Part shown: positions 11,776 through 23,500 of the stretch, piece after piece
Layout: each line of letters begins with the position of its first letter
Position numbering within the stretch: the first letter of the stretch is position 1
Source of the DNA: Aporrectodea caliginosa
Lineage: Eukaryota > Annelida > Clitellata > Crassiclitellata > Lumbricidae
Direction: 5' to 3'
NCBI GenBank assembly: GCA_020284085.1
Contig: JACEVL010000770.1
Location: 766,001 to 830,000, forward strand
DNA length: 64,000 nucleotides
Notes under the pieces: generated by a model
What the model saw: only the letters and a program-made list of their open reading frames with translations
What the model was told of the DNA's origin: nothing
Databases searched by the model: none
Position numbers and translations under genes: made by a program

Positions 11776-12240
11776 CTTTATGCTAGGGATGAGCCGATTA
11801 TCCGTTCGTAAATCGGATCGGGCCGGATTTTGCACTAATCGGCATTAATCGGAATCAGCGATCCCACGACTACCAATCCAAATACCCAAAAAAAGTTATA
11901 TTTTTGACCAAAAGCAATTTCTTATTTCATTAATACAGAATTAGTAACCTGCTCTGGCGAGCTCCTGCAGTAATCTTTAATTAATTTAAAGTCCGTATAA
12001 ATAATAAAATTGTTACTCGACGTGTCAGCAAAATGGCGGAGAGTCAGGCTTTTTTCTTATGCCACTTTCAAATGGTAATTTCTTTTAAATAGTTCAGTGC
12101 AGAATTACATCCAGCGAGAATATACAAGATTTTGTTTTCATTTCTATTTTATTAACTTCGGAATCGGCGAAAGTAGCAGGCCAACTATCCGGAATTGGAA
12201 ATCGGTAAAAAATGACAATTGGCTCATCCTTACTTTATGC
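11776..12240. mobile_element. Non-autonomous hAT (Ac-like ends), 449 bp, with 8-bp target duplication
   Basis: The element spans 11784-12232. It begins TAGGGATGAGCCGATT and ends with the near-complement AATTGGCTCATCCTTA. CTTTATGC is duplicated at 11776-11783 and 12233-12240. An 8-bp duplication and a TAGGGATG start are diagnostic for hAT elements related to Ac. No transposase frame remains. Confidence 0.88.
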
Positions 12241-13117
12241 ATACTGATTAAATGGCACCAGAGAAGTCATTATATTTGATCAAAGTATTCTCTACATCTG
12301 TTGTTGAAAACCCGGTGCAGTGATAGCCAGGCCAAATTCTCATCTCTCTAGGAGGAATGTTAAAGGTGTGAATTTTAATAGGTTAACAATTGAGCTTAAT
12401 GTTGGTATGTCGTTGACTAGGTTCTTATGTGGATGTACAAGTTCATGAACAACCTTGATGAATGCTTTTGCCTTTAAAGGTGTATATGTATATATAGAGC
12501 GGCTCTAAAGAAAAACTACTTTGAGGCAAAGTGGAGAGGTTTATTTAGTTTGTCACATAGCTGTAACAATATTGTTTCGTGTTTGTGCCCACCGATTTGT
12601 AAATTTATTTGAGAGCCAGTGGCAGGCAGCTTTTTTCAGGTTATGATCTTCAGTTAGATTAATGGGATTTAATTTTTGTATAATTTCTGCTTCTATGGGA
12701 ACAACGTGAGAGTCGTTAAAGGAAATGCTGGATGTTTATATTCGTATTATATTTGCACTTTTCTAGTTGTACGTGTAAAATTGTAAATCCTTCTTGTTAG
12801 GTAACTAAGAAAGCTGTGAGAGCCATCTGCAGTAAATTGTACTAGTCTGCTACACACATCATTTATGAATGCTCTGAAGTGTGATATTTGGTCCACTGTG
12901 TACAGGTATGCCTGGGTTTTTGGAATGGCAGAAATTGTTCAGAACTTGCCGTGAACTTCAGGTAAAACTGAGTTCAGAAAGTATAAGGAAGATCCAGTTT
13001 GTAAATAAGAGTGACTGCAATACTTGTGCGGTTTTGGAGCGCTAATGTCTTAATTTATGAATGATTACACTGGAACAAACAGAATTTCTTCTTGATGCTT
13101 GCAAGGGACAATACATG
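12241..13117. other. Intergenic, nothing recognised
   Basis: AT-rich sequence without long frames, clear repeats or RNA-like structures that I can identify. Confidence 0.5.
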
Positions 13118-13470
13118 GTCTATAACAGTGCTTCCCAAAGTGGTGATCTGCGGACCGGTGCCGGTGCATGAGCCCTCAGTTGTCAGTCCACAAAGTGAGT
13201 CAAAAAAGTGGTTAAATTGTCTGAATCAAGAAATGGCTATTCTATTTGTAAAAGTCATAAAAAATCCCTTATTAGGCTAGCATTTAAAGGGCAATAGAGT
13301 CATAGAATTGGCTAGACATATATTTAAATCAATTTTAATACATATTTGAGGAATTTCGGTGATCAAAAACGAAATAAGAGAAATAATTAAATTTGGCACC
13401 GGTCCTCCTGCAGTGGAAAAATTCCTGCCGGTTCGTGACACTGAAAAGTTTGGGAAGCGCTGGTCTATAA
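13118..13470. mobile_element. hAT MITE, 337 bp, with 8-bp target duplication GTCTATAA
   Basis: The element spans 13126-13462. It starts CAGTGCTTCCCAAA and ends TTTGGGAAGCGCTG, a one-mismatch inverted repeat. GTCTATAA is repeated exactly at 13118-13125 and 13463-13470. The 'CAG..cttCCCAAA' terminus and the 8-bp duplication identify a hAT (Charlie-like) non-autonomous element. Confidence 0.92.
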
Positions 13471-13739
13471 TCTTGTCTATGTACCAAGAACAAGTTATAA
13501 TGCTGTCTGTGAGAGCCATCACGCGTTATACAATGAGGCCACATTATCAATTTTTTTTCTTTCACTGAACTAATTTGGTTCCATGTTAATCAGGATTTGT
13601 TTTGAAGCACTATTAGAAGTTTTTGGTGTGCTGCATCAGATCTCAATTGCATCGATATATCCATTAATTTGAACATTTTACTGATTTCTGCCAAGAGGGC
13701 TATAAGTATTCTTATGTTATCTTATGCTCATGTTGGAAA

Positions 13740-14625
13740 TGTATTAGAGCCTGTGCTTCTATGATACAAGGGAACACTGATGTTTTATTTGAAGTAATTG
13801 ATTAATATGATAATCTAGTGTTTATGAATGGATTTCTATGACACAAAGTAACACTGGTGTTTTATTTTGAAGTAGGCATAATTGCTTATTAATTATGATT
13901 AGGGGTCATTGCATAATTACGTAACGCTCCAGGGTGGGTGGTGTCCTTGAAAACGTTATGAAAAGTTAGGTGGGTGTGTGTGTGTAGCTGAACGGTATAT
14001 AATGCTTTTACCAAAAGTTTTGTTATAAATGAATTTTAGATTAACATCGAATGACACTTTAGATATGATTTGATCCAAGTTCAAACTTCGTGCCATTGAT
14101 ATAAAACTTAACTAAAAACACGCATTTGTATAAATCAGTACTAAGTTAGTGTTTAATACACTGCATTTCAAACATGACTGTCATTAATATGAATAAAACA
14201 TTCTGTATATTTTAGGCCTACTGTCAAATTGTAATTCACATACTATATTAAATTCGCTATAAAATAAGAATTATTTGCGCGTTCACATAGTAAATCTAAC
14301 ATGATTTTTCGTAACAATATACGTAACGCTGGAGTAGGTGGGTGGGTGGGGCTAGGGAAAGGTTACGAAGCGTTGTATGTCAAAAACGATCATTTTCGGC
14401 GTTACGTAATTATGCAATGACCCTTATGTGGTGTTAACGAGTGGGATTTCTATGACAAGGGAATGCTGGTGTTTTATTTTTAAGTAGGCATAATTGCTTA
14501 TTATGATTATCCAGTGTTTATGAATGGGATTTCTATGACACAAAGGAACACTAGTGTTTTATTTTGAAGTAGGCATAATTGCTTATTAATTATGATTGGT
14601 GTTAATGAATGGGATTTTTATCATT
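13740..14625. repeat. 84-bp minisatellite (about 4-5 units) interrupted by a MITE
   Basis: The unit 'ttctatgacacaaaggaacactggtgttttattttgaagta...' recurs at about 13760, 13846, 14448, 14531 and (partial) 14615. Adjacent uninterrupted units are 83-84 bp apart. The third unit is split by the element at 13902-14423. Confidence 0.8.
13902..14423. mobile_element. MITE with 23-bp TIRs, inserted in the 84-bp minisatellite
   Basis: Ends are GGGTCATTGCATAATTACGT... and its exact complement ending ...AATTATGCAATGACCC, about 23 bp. The flanks read gaTTA and TTAtg, giving a TTA (or TA) duplication. Neighbouring minisatellite units show the empty site as 'atgatt-ggtgtt'. Subterminal 'taacgct(cc/gg)ag...gtgggtgg' motifs occur near both ends. 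No ORF. A TTA duplication would fit a PIF/Harbinger-type element, but this is not proven. Confidence 0.82.
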
Positions 14626-15660
14626 TATGTGTTTGTCGATGTTGTTAATTGGTGTCAGTGTCGATAAAATGCAAACAACCGATATTGTTGTTGATTATTT
14701 TAGTCGTTTTATGGAACTAGTTTTTCCCTGTGTGCTTGTGACATGCAGGTGTGGTATGAAATTAAATAACTTGTATGTTTCTGGACCAGTCTATGTAAAA
14801 GTCGGCCAGCAGGCCAAGGCCACATTGTGGGCCTATGACTGATAGCTGCATCGCTAGTAACGAGTGTTTTGCTGAGGTTAGTCAATAGCATACCGACCAC
14901 AATGTCTAAGAAAACGTATTTCAGAATGCTAAGGCAGGTGTGTCTCTACCAGCAAGCCCATATGGATATATGGGACCCATCGCGTGGCACGCCGGCAGGG
15001 TTTTAAACCAAGACCAGTGATTCATCTCCCACTCAAAGCAAAACATTGCCTGTACCTGTAGGCATTGGGTATCAGTTTAAAGAGGGCACTTGCCAAGTCC
15101 ATAAATTGTTGAGGATCTTAAATAGCCACTGGGATGTTGAACAACTACATGTAGTTAATTCTGATGTCAACTTTTCTTATGACTATTTGTACATGCAGTC
15201 TTTCCACATTTTTCACTTGCATGCCAGTTGCGTCTTGTATCATACTCTTGTCGATGTTAAAGGCAACTCGCATTGTGGATTACCAGGGTTAGTAATGTAG
15301 TCGTAAAGTCCATTCATAGGCGTAGCTGCATTGAGGCACGAGGAAGCAGTTGCCTCCTCTGGGTTTTTTTATATACTGGAACTTCCATTGACTAATGACC
15401 CCAATGACCAGGATTTTGCCAATGGTCTGTGAAGTTGCCTCCTCTTGACTTTAAGTCTTGCTATGTGCCTGCAGATGAGTCCATTTTGCATGATCCTGAT
15501 AATATCAGTTACAAGTACAGCGTCATGCCTTCCCGGGGTTTAGGCGCTTTTGTGGAAATGTAAAAAACGGGCAACTGCTGTGGACATGACCTGATCAACC
15601 AACTGAGAAAGGAAAAGAGTCAAGCTTATGCTTTTGCTATAGAAATAGTTAAATTGCAAC
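14626..15660. other. Intergenic, no gene recognised
   Basis: Short frames only. About 15320-15475 contains a diverged pair of 'gttgcctcctct' blocks that may be remains of a DNA element; I could not define ends. Confidence 0.45.
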
Positions 15661-15681
15661 AGAAACGCTTCAACAGCCACT

Positions 15682-15745
15682 GTCTGTCTGTCTGAGAGAG
15701 AGACAGTCTGTCTCTGTCTGTCTGTTTCTCTGTCTGTCTGTTTCT

Positions 15746-15807
<62 letters not shown>

Positions 15808-15858
15808 TGTCTGTCTGTCTGTTAATCTATCTATGTCTCTCTCTCTCTCTCTCTCTCT
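15682..15858. repeat. (CTGT)n followed by (CT)n microsatellite
   Basis: Imperfect tetranucleotide array to about 15835, then an uninterrupted CT run to 15858. The arginine/threonine-rich frames through it are repeat artefacts. Confidence 0.9.
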
Positions 15859-16690
15859 GTTCTCCTGACTGTAACTGTTATTCGTTGTCCAGACTGTTGT
15901 TCTACCTCGGCCCATATCTCAATGACCGGCCAATAATCAATTTCCGGTGAAACATCGAATCTTGTTTGCTTAGTCTCGATCAACAAACAATTAAGTGATC
16001 CACACTCCACAGAAACAACACAGAACGGAAAGAATTTATCGCCAAAATTATGTTCGTTACATTTCCTAAAATTGCAGAATGTTTGTTTGAGGGGTGATTG
16101 ATGCAACAATAATATTCGAAATCGACAACATCCTGAAAAGTAATCAACTCTTGGTACGCAGACATAATATTTTATCCAACTAGGCTGAAGTTCTGGCACG
16201 CTCTGAAGTGTAGGCCTAGCCATGCTTCAAATTTCGAGTAGGCCTACATATGCTTCAACTTTCGAGTAGGCCTACATACGTGTTATGTTGGATTGGTAGT
16301 CAGATGGCTTGTTTTGGGTCCAGAGGTTTATTTGAAACGTATTAGAAAATTTGTTTTGCATGGGAGCGCATTATATCAACGCCGCATGGCCATAGGCCTA
16401 CGTGTGGACACTGCACACATAGGCCTACAGCTGAATCGTAATCTCGAAACTTCTATAGCGCCACAATAAATAAACTGTCCGCGCAATGTAGGCCCTACAG
16501 CGGACTGTGTACATTGCGGTACGGATACTATAGTTTTCAACTTGATTACGTAGGGTCTACTGGATAATTTATAAGCGCTGATTTTATATTAGAAAAAAAA
16601 GTAGGCCTATATATAGGCATAGGCTAGTGCTGGACTGTCAGTCTATAGGGTTCAAATCTACTAATATTGATTTCGTGTACGGGAACTAGC
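15859..16690. other. Intergenic, rich in TAGGCCTA palindromes
   Basis: No gene seen. A 35-bp block (catgcttcaa-tttcgagtaggcctacata) is tandemly duplicated at about 16222-16275. TAGGCCTA or its seven-base core occurs repeatedly here, at higher density than elsewhere in the window. Confidence 0.5.
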
Positions 16691-16709
16691 CACTACTGCG
16701 CCGACTTCA

Positions 16710-16815
16710 TAGTGTCGGCAGGCGGCGCGCCGGTCATTTTTGGTCGGCGGCGGCGCGCCGCCGACCAACAAAAATCGGCGGCGGCGGCGCGGCGCGGCGT
16801 GGTCGGCGCCAGTGA
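16710..16815. repeat. CGG-rich block, copy 1
   Basis: Built of short sub-repeats of the form 'aaaaatcggcggcggcggcg' separated by gcgcgcc. A second block with the same sub-repeats and orientation lies at 18721-18835, about 2 kb away. Confidence 0.7.
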
Positions 16816-18720
16816 CGGATTAAAAAGTTTTTGGGGGGTCAAATGGGCGTTTAACTTTTGAAATAGTTTGAATTTCCACACTGTAATTCTAGCATTTTAA
16901 GCTGTCATCTGAACAAATTGCTCTATTATTTCAGTGCTGATAGGAATCATCTGTCACTCGTAGTTAGGATGTTGTTTGAGTCGTGTTTGAGTTTGACTAC
17001 AGACAATACTGGCAAACCAGACATTTATTGAAATTAATATAAAAAGGTTATTATTTCAAAATGACACACCGCAGTATGATAACAATTCATAGTATGAACG
17101 GATTATCACAAGTTATTAAATAAATACAATTTAACTGTTTGGCAGCCATGAACGGCGCCCACGTCCTACTGCTCATATTACGAACGCCATTAATTTTGGC
17201 GAATGATAGGCTGAGTCCCACCTTTGGAGTAGCGGGAATTGATCACGCGTCCATGCTGATCTACTCTTCGTGCCAAAGTATTACCATTTACCATAAACCC
17301 CCTCCAGGGCGTATCACAAGTAATTAATTTTAATTATTTTCAATTTGCTAAAACTTTAGTCAACGTAACAGGAAGAGCGCATCCTGTACTTATAGATTAA
17401 GGAGTCCTGGTGCCATCTGTTTTTATATCAAAAACTGCTTTTCCGCGAGTTTGCTTTTAGTAGCTTCAGCCATCGCGATACTATTTATAATTATTTATCC
17501 AATTTATCACAATTAAAGTTAATGTTATTTATTTCTAGAACATGAATTGATTTTACATATACGAAATATTGTCTTTGTTTCATAGCAGTTAATCCATAGC
17601 AATTACTTATGCAGATCGCCAATCCAAAAGCCACTAGCAGGATACTTAGGGATTTGCAATTTCTTAAAATGCATGCCTATGCAAAACGCTGTATGACATT
17701 TGATATAATTATATTACACTGTTGGAGCATGAGCTGCATGTGGTAATTTGATGATGGATATGCTTAAGCCTACAAGATGATCAGATGGGGTAGAATATCA
17801 AGGATGACTCATTCACTGTGTATGCGTTTGTGAATGGATGACTCTTGCACTTTGGAACTTTTAGCCTAAGTCCAGAGCGAAAGAGAGGACACTTTGTTCA
17901 CTGGGAAAATGATGGTCAGTTCAGGGTTATGCCAATCTTCCGTGGCATGTCGATGCTGTCTGTCTTCCTCTCCTGCCCCTCCCTACTTACATACCTTAAG
18001 ATAGACAAAACAGCAATACTTGTGGAAGCACATTATTTGGGTTAAGAAAAGAACTAAACCTCGCCCATGACAAACCCGTTATAGTAGCGCACCATGACGG
18101 GCGGGTCTGGTCGTGAGGGGCGCCGGCATACAACCAGGAAGGGTGCGAGGGCGGTTCGCCCCAGGCCTATGACTTAATACTGCCGATATTGTATAGATTA
18201 TAATAAAATATTTTTTACATGTACGTACATTCACTGAAAGCTGCACTGAGGGTTTAACTTAACTCCGCAGGTAATTTCATGAAATTAACTGGAGGGGTTG
18301 AAAATGAATTCGGAGGTTGAACACTCCCAACCTCCCGACAATTCAATCACCGTATATATATATCCTCTGTCTTAGATATATATGTAGTAGGTCTATGCAT
18401 GTAAGACAGAGGACCTTACCGATCTTCTCTCATTCCTATCCGTCTATTCAATCTATCTGTCATTCAATCCACCCATCCACCCATCCATCCATCTCACCAA
18501 ACCATCCATCTATCTATTCATCCATCCCATTATTTGTCTGCTGCTGTCTGTCTGTCTGTGTTTCTCTGTCTCTGTCTCTGAATGTCTGTCTGTCTCTGTC
18601 TGTCTGGCTGTATATCTGTCTGTGTCTACTTCTATTACCCACTGAAGCAACAATTTATCGTGAAATCATGCAAAACATGAAAAATGCAACAAAACAATTA
18701 AACACTTCAGCGTGGCAGTA
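16816..18720. other. Intergenic between two CGG-rich blocks
   Basis: No coding signal. Contains a TCCATC-type and CTGT-type low-complexity stretch at about 18425-18620. Whether the two flanking CGG blocks are ends of one element is unresolved (see findings). Confidence 0.4.
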
Positions 18721-18835
18721 GCGCCGAGGAATTATCGGCGGCGGCGGCGGCGGCGCGCCGAGCCACAAAAATCGGCGGCGGCGTCGTCCAAAAATTGTCG
18801 GCGGCGGCGGCGCGGCGCGGCCGGCGCAGGGCTCT
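18721..18835. repeat. CGG-rich block, copy 2
   Basis: Three sub-repeats of about 40 bp, each with '(a)aaat-g/cggcggcggcgg' and a gcgcgcc/gcgtcgtcc spacer. It ends at 'ggcgcagggctctaac'. Confidence 0.7.
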
Positions 18836-18989
18836 AACGGGAACCGCCACTACTGAGCAGTTTAAGGTCTTCGGGTTTATATGGCACGTGTTATATGTTG
18901 TAGTGTACCATATTAATAATTAATATGATGAAATTATAAATTAGTTAGGTGCCACGGCACCCTAAACGTGTTGGCTAGGTTCAGTGGAG

Positions 18990-19162
18990 TCTACCCGGCC
19001 CTCCCCCCATTTGGATTGGGAGAACCCCACCCCACTCTGGCCGACTTATATTATTGTAAATCAACCCCCAGCTTATGTCCAAAACGTACGTTAACCCCAC
19101 CCCCCACTTTTGAAGTTCGATGGCGGTCGATCGTTCTCCAAACCACACCATTGGTAGACGCC
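18990..19162 (-). repeat. Inverted copy of the 27.9-28.4 kb repeat family
   Basis: The reverse complement reads 'ataagtcggccagagtgggg' and 'caatggtgtggtttggagaa', matching 28347-28380 and 27978-28000. The family is therefore dispersed as well as tandem. Confidence 0.6.
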
Positions 19163-19163
19163 A

Positions 19164-19317
19164 CAGTGGCGGCGCCACGGGGATAGGGGAACTTAGCCCC
19201 TAACTGCGGCTCAGGCCCCCCAGTGGGAAATCACTGCAAATCACAAGGAGGAGGGGACAAAAGGGAAGGGCTTGGAGCTTTAGCCCCCCCCAACCTGAAA
19301 TCCTGGCGCCTCCACTG
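19164..19317. mobile_element. Short inverted-repeat element (154 bp), hAT-like ends
   Basis: Begins CAGTGGCGGCGCCA and ends TGGCGCCTCCACTG, a 14-bp inverted repeat with one mismatch. 'CAGTGGCGGCGCCA' is a common hAT MITE terminus. The flanking 8-mers are not identical (agacgcca / agactggc), so a target duplication is not shown. Confidence 0.65.
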
Positions 19318-19656
19318 AGACTGGCCAGGTTGTATCAATGTAGATTATAAGCTTCATGTTTATTCACTGCGCGCGGGATAAGTGTTCTGAGCGAATAACA
19401 ACAGTGACATTCTCCGCTGCTGCCCACATTAAATCAATGAAATTGCTAAGCACTCTGCTGATCATGTAACGGACACATGTAGGAATCCAGGGCACTGTTG
19501 GCGGGCGGCCCATTGTTCGTGACTCACATCGATCTGTATCCTCGTTTGCCCGACTTGTCGTCATTGACACTGTGGCTGGATTTCCCCCGGGCGGACGCCT
19601 GCGTGTCTGGCGGCGTTTTTTGTGTATCGACCCTGTTGAGCCGTACGCGGCCCGCG

Positions 19657-19752
19657 TCACGTCAGGCCGATCTATAGGCCAGGCTATATAAGGTTAAGAA
19701 GAATTTGTCAAGCTAGTTCTGGATTTTGACAAGACCGTACGATTTACAGAAG
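19657..19752 (+). promoter_or_regulatory. Promoter and untranslated first exon of alpha-arrestin copy A
   Basis: A CRE-like TCACGTCA (19657-19664) is followed by TATATAAG (19685-19692). The untranslated exon ends 'gtacgatttacagaag' at 19752 before gtaaac. The arrangement CRE, TATA, 'ttaag-aagaat', 'ccgtacgattta-agaag|gta' is conserved in copies B (33073 donor) and C (42940 donor). The second untranslated segment begins at 20510 after 'gatggtttcag' and runs into the ATG at 20522. Confidence 0.7.
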
Positions 19753-20521
19753 GTAAACATGCAACTAGTCAATGAAATTAAATGTAAAGGTAGGTGTTTT
19801 TTTGTGTAGCGACCGTGTGGCCTTGACCCTGGTCTTTTTTCCAGTGAATTGATCGGGTGAGATCCTTTTCCATTGCTGCCCGTTTGAATGGACGCAACAC
19901 CATGTAAGGTCCCTGTGCACGGACCGTGCTAGACCGAGATTTAAATCTCTGAACTATCGATTTATTGAGTTAGGCTACTACCTGTGTTAATTATCGGTCG
20001 AATGCACAGGTTTACCTGTCAACCCTTTTAATAGTTACTTGGCAAAAGACTCGTATAGCACATATACGAATTATAATATTCGTGACATATTTTTTAAATT
20101 ATTGTCCAGCTTCTGTTGTCTGATGTGAAGGACAGTTTTTTGTAGAATCTGATTTTCATGTAGAGGAGTAATTGCCTTTTTGATTATTATTGTAGGATAG
20201 TGAGTTGCTTTTGATTAAATAATATATAGACTGAATGTAGGCCTAATGTAAATCAACAAAATTTATCAGCTAATAAATTTGTTTATTATAATATAGTATG
20301 AATCATTGTTGTTGCTACTGTTATTGATTGATGATGCTGTTATATTTCGATAAATGGAGTTGCTGTTGTTCTGTTGGTGTTGTTGTTGGTTTTGATTTTG
20401 TTTATATGAAGTTACTATTATAAATTATTTTGTATGCTGTTGCTGTTGTTGTTATTATTATTATGAAGTTACTATTATAAATTATTTTGTATGGCTCTGA
20501 TGGTTTCAGAGGTCCGACAAA

Positions 20522-23500
20522 ATGAGCAAATCTCAAGTAGTAGCAATTCTTTTTGATGGCAACTCTGAGAATATTTTCTATGCCGGTCAACTTGTCACTG
20601 GCCATGTGCATGCACAAACATCGGAACGAATTAAAATAAGAGGTATGTATTAACAGGTTGAATCAAAAACATAATGAGTGAGACAGGTATTGTTAGTTGA
20701 GGTTCTTTTAAAGATGAATTGCGGCTTGCTGAAGGGAGATGAAACCAGGTCTTCACAGTTTGTAATGAGAAAAGCTCTGTGGTTCGAGTAGATTTTGATC
20801 TACCAGAAAATTTGTGTTTGTTATAATTCATGACTTGGTTTGGCGTAGGATCATAAACAATCCAGATACATAATTGGCTCTGCCCCAGTTTGTCACAGTA
20901 AAAGTGTACCCAATTTTACATTTAAGGAACTTCAACTAATAAGTTTGAAAAGTCCAGACATTGCTAATTTTTATCGGTGTGGCTGTTATAAACATACATA
21001 TGGACTTGGCAGGTCAGGCATTACTGATTTTTTACAAGGTAAAGAAATTATAAGCCATTTACATTTATACAAGTTTTTCTAACAAATTTGAATGAGGTCC
21101 AGACGTTTCTGTTCGAAATTTTAAGGACCAAAAATAATATACTATCCACCATGGGTATTACTTTGAGGATTGTAGATACCATAATGACTTGCAGGCATTC
21201 GACTTGAAGTGACTGGGAAGGCAGAAACAGCATGGACGGAAGGTTCTGGTGATGATCAAACATCTTACAGCGGAAGAGAAGCATACATGAACTTGGAAAT
21301 ATATCTTATTGGTTCACGTAAGTCTTACTTAAAGTCAGAGAAGGTGATTCATTCATTGGTTTATATACCTTCAAGGAAAACTCAGGGAACTGAATGGTCC
21401 TGCAAATAATAACATTTTGCTATGGTACATGACTCTCAGTGTATGCAACCATGGTTGAGTACCATATACCATAAACTGGGAACACCTGCCCAATTTTGAG
21501 TGCATGATACTAAAAACCTACTTGTTATCAATTTGTGGTTCTTTGGTCTTTCTGGCTTTCCAAAATCATTAATATCATTTTCCAGTCTACTTGTTCTGGA
21601 GTAGCTTCCAAATTTTATTTGGTCAGTTGTCTACTGTAGGCCTATCTTTAGATATAGATTTTCAGACCTATATTATGTACCTATTCATGTTGCAGCACTT
21701 GAGTGAGGTTCTTAAAATGTGTTATATAAGTGCCTGGATACACACATATACATGCACATACGTATACTTACGTACGTACATGTATATGCATATAGCTGAC
21801 ACTATCTGAGATGTCATCAAAGTCACTATACAGTAGCTCAGGAAAATACAGTACTCTCAGTGTATGCAAATAGCTAAGACGCATCTCTGTGACATTTGTA
21901 TTAACTAAATGTCACAGTTTTCCACTAAACTTTAAACCTTGTAGAATGCTTTTTCAAAGAAAATTAACCATCAAACTCATCAATTTTTTAATTTCTGATA
22001 ATTAACATGTTCAGTTGATAGTTTATGTGTTTTGTTGTCGGCTTGTAGGGAGTCATGACAGTGAGATGTACCTCGAGCCATCTGTTTGTAAATTTCCATT
22101 CAGCTTCGTAATTCCTCCAGAGTTGCCTCAGTCTTTTGATGACAGAATTGGTCACATTCGATATCGTGCCAAAGCCGTAATCGATCGACCAATGAAACTC
22201 GACGATACAGCGGAAGTCTTATTTACAGTTATTCATCTGCTCGATCTGAACAGGGAGCCAGCACACCTCAGAGTAGGCATCTGATTTTCTTGAATTTATA
22301 GCAACGAAATGAGGGATGCCACTTTTATCTTTATTGCTCTACCATGGACAATGAGGGAGTCCGATTTCTATGTGTCTCAAACACCATAAGTGATGAGTTT
22401 TTTCTTGATTTCACATTTGTTTTGTGTTGTTCTACCACTGCAGCTCGTCATTAAAGTGTTACACTACTATGAGAAATTAACGCTTTATTTAACTTATGCC
22501 TGAAACATCCTACTGGAGTATTTAAGTATTATTATTTTATATGGGTATCGATAATGTGGTTAGCATGCTGTAATGTCAGTTGAGAGGTGGGGGTTCAAAT
22601 CCCCATCAGAGCAGAAATTTATTTTGAAATTTCTTCTCTGTGTGCGCCCTAGCCAACTCAGCTATGATGAGTACGCTGAACGTACAAAGTGGGTGGGAAG
22701 ATGAGACGGTGAGGGAAAGACTATGCACCCACCCAACAGATCAGATTTAATTTATTGCAAAGTCGAATCTGAACACAATCTGCTTGATCTACTTTCATTG
22801 TTAATTCAGAAGTAATAATAATAATTATAATAATAAGACGATTTGTATAGCACCGTAGCACAGCTGCGGCCAGAGTAGCTCAATGAATGCAATTTTCTGC
22901 AGACTAAGAAATTTTTTGTGTATTGTAATTTTTAAAAATATTCGTTTGATAAAATATTCGTTTGATAAGTATGCAGTAAGATACATGGTGTAGTAACAGA
23001 TGATAACAAGCTTAACATGGGTTAAATTTAACTCTATGGCAGCCTGCAAGGCACCCAGGGCTAGTATATACTGCAAGTTGATGCTGCTCATATTACAGTC
23101 GCCCATAGGGAGTTGAAGGCTGAGTCAACCCTTATAGGGTTAGCAGGTATCGAACCCATGTCCTTCTGATCTTCGTGCCAGTTTGCTACCATTCAGCCAC
23201 CTCCCTGCCCCATGAAATGTAATCTAATATGATAATAATAATAATAATAATAATTACGACAATTTCTATGGCGCCGTAACACGGCCATGCCGTTACAAGG
23301 GCGCCTTACGAGACAACTAACAACAGTCGGGATAAGCCCTGGCGAACAAATGTGATTTTAGCATACATTGTAGTGCTGACGGTTTACCGGTATTTGCAGG
23401 TATTTGCTTTGCTCTCAAGCTTTTCTATGGATTTTAAATTCTGTTACATTGTTTTCATGTCTGATTTGATTTTAGGCAGTTCAGAATAGGTGAATATTAT

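Noticed and set aside
19156..19325. 8-bp target duplication around the 154-bp CAGTGG element
   Set aside because: Flanks agacgcca and agactggc agree only in the first four bases.
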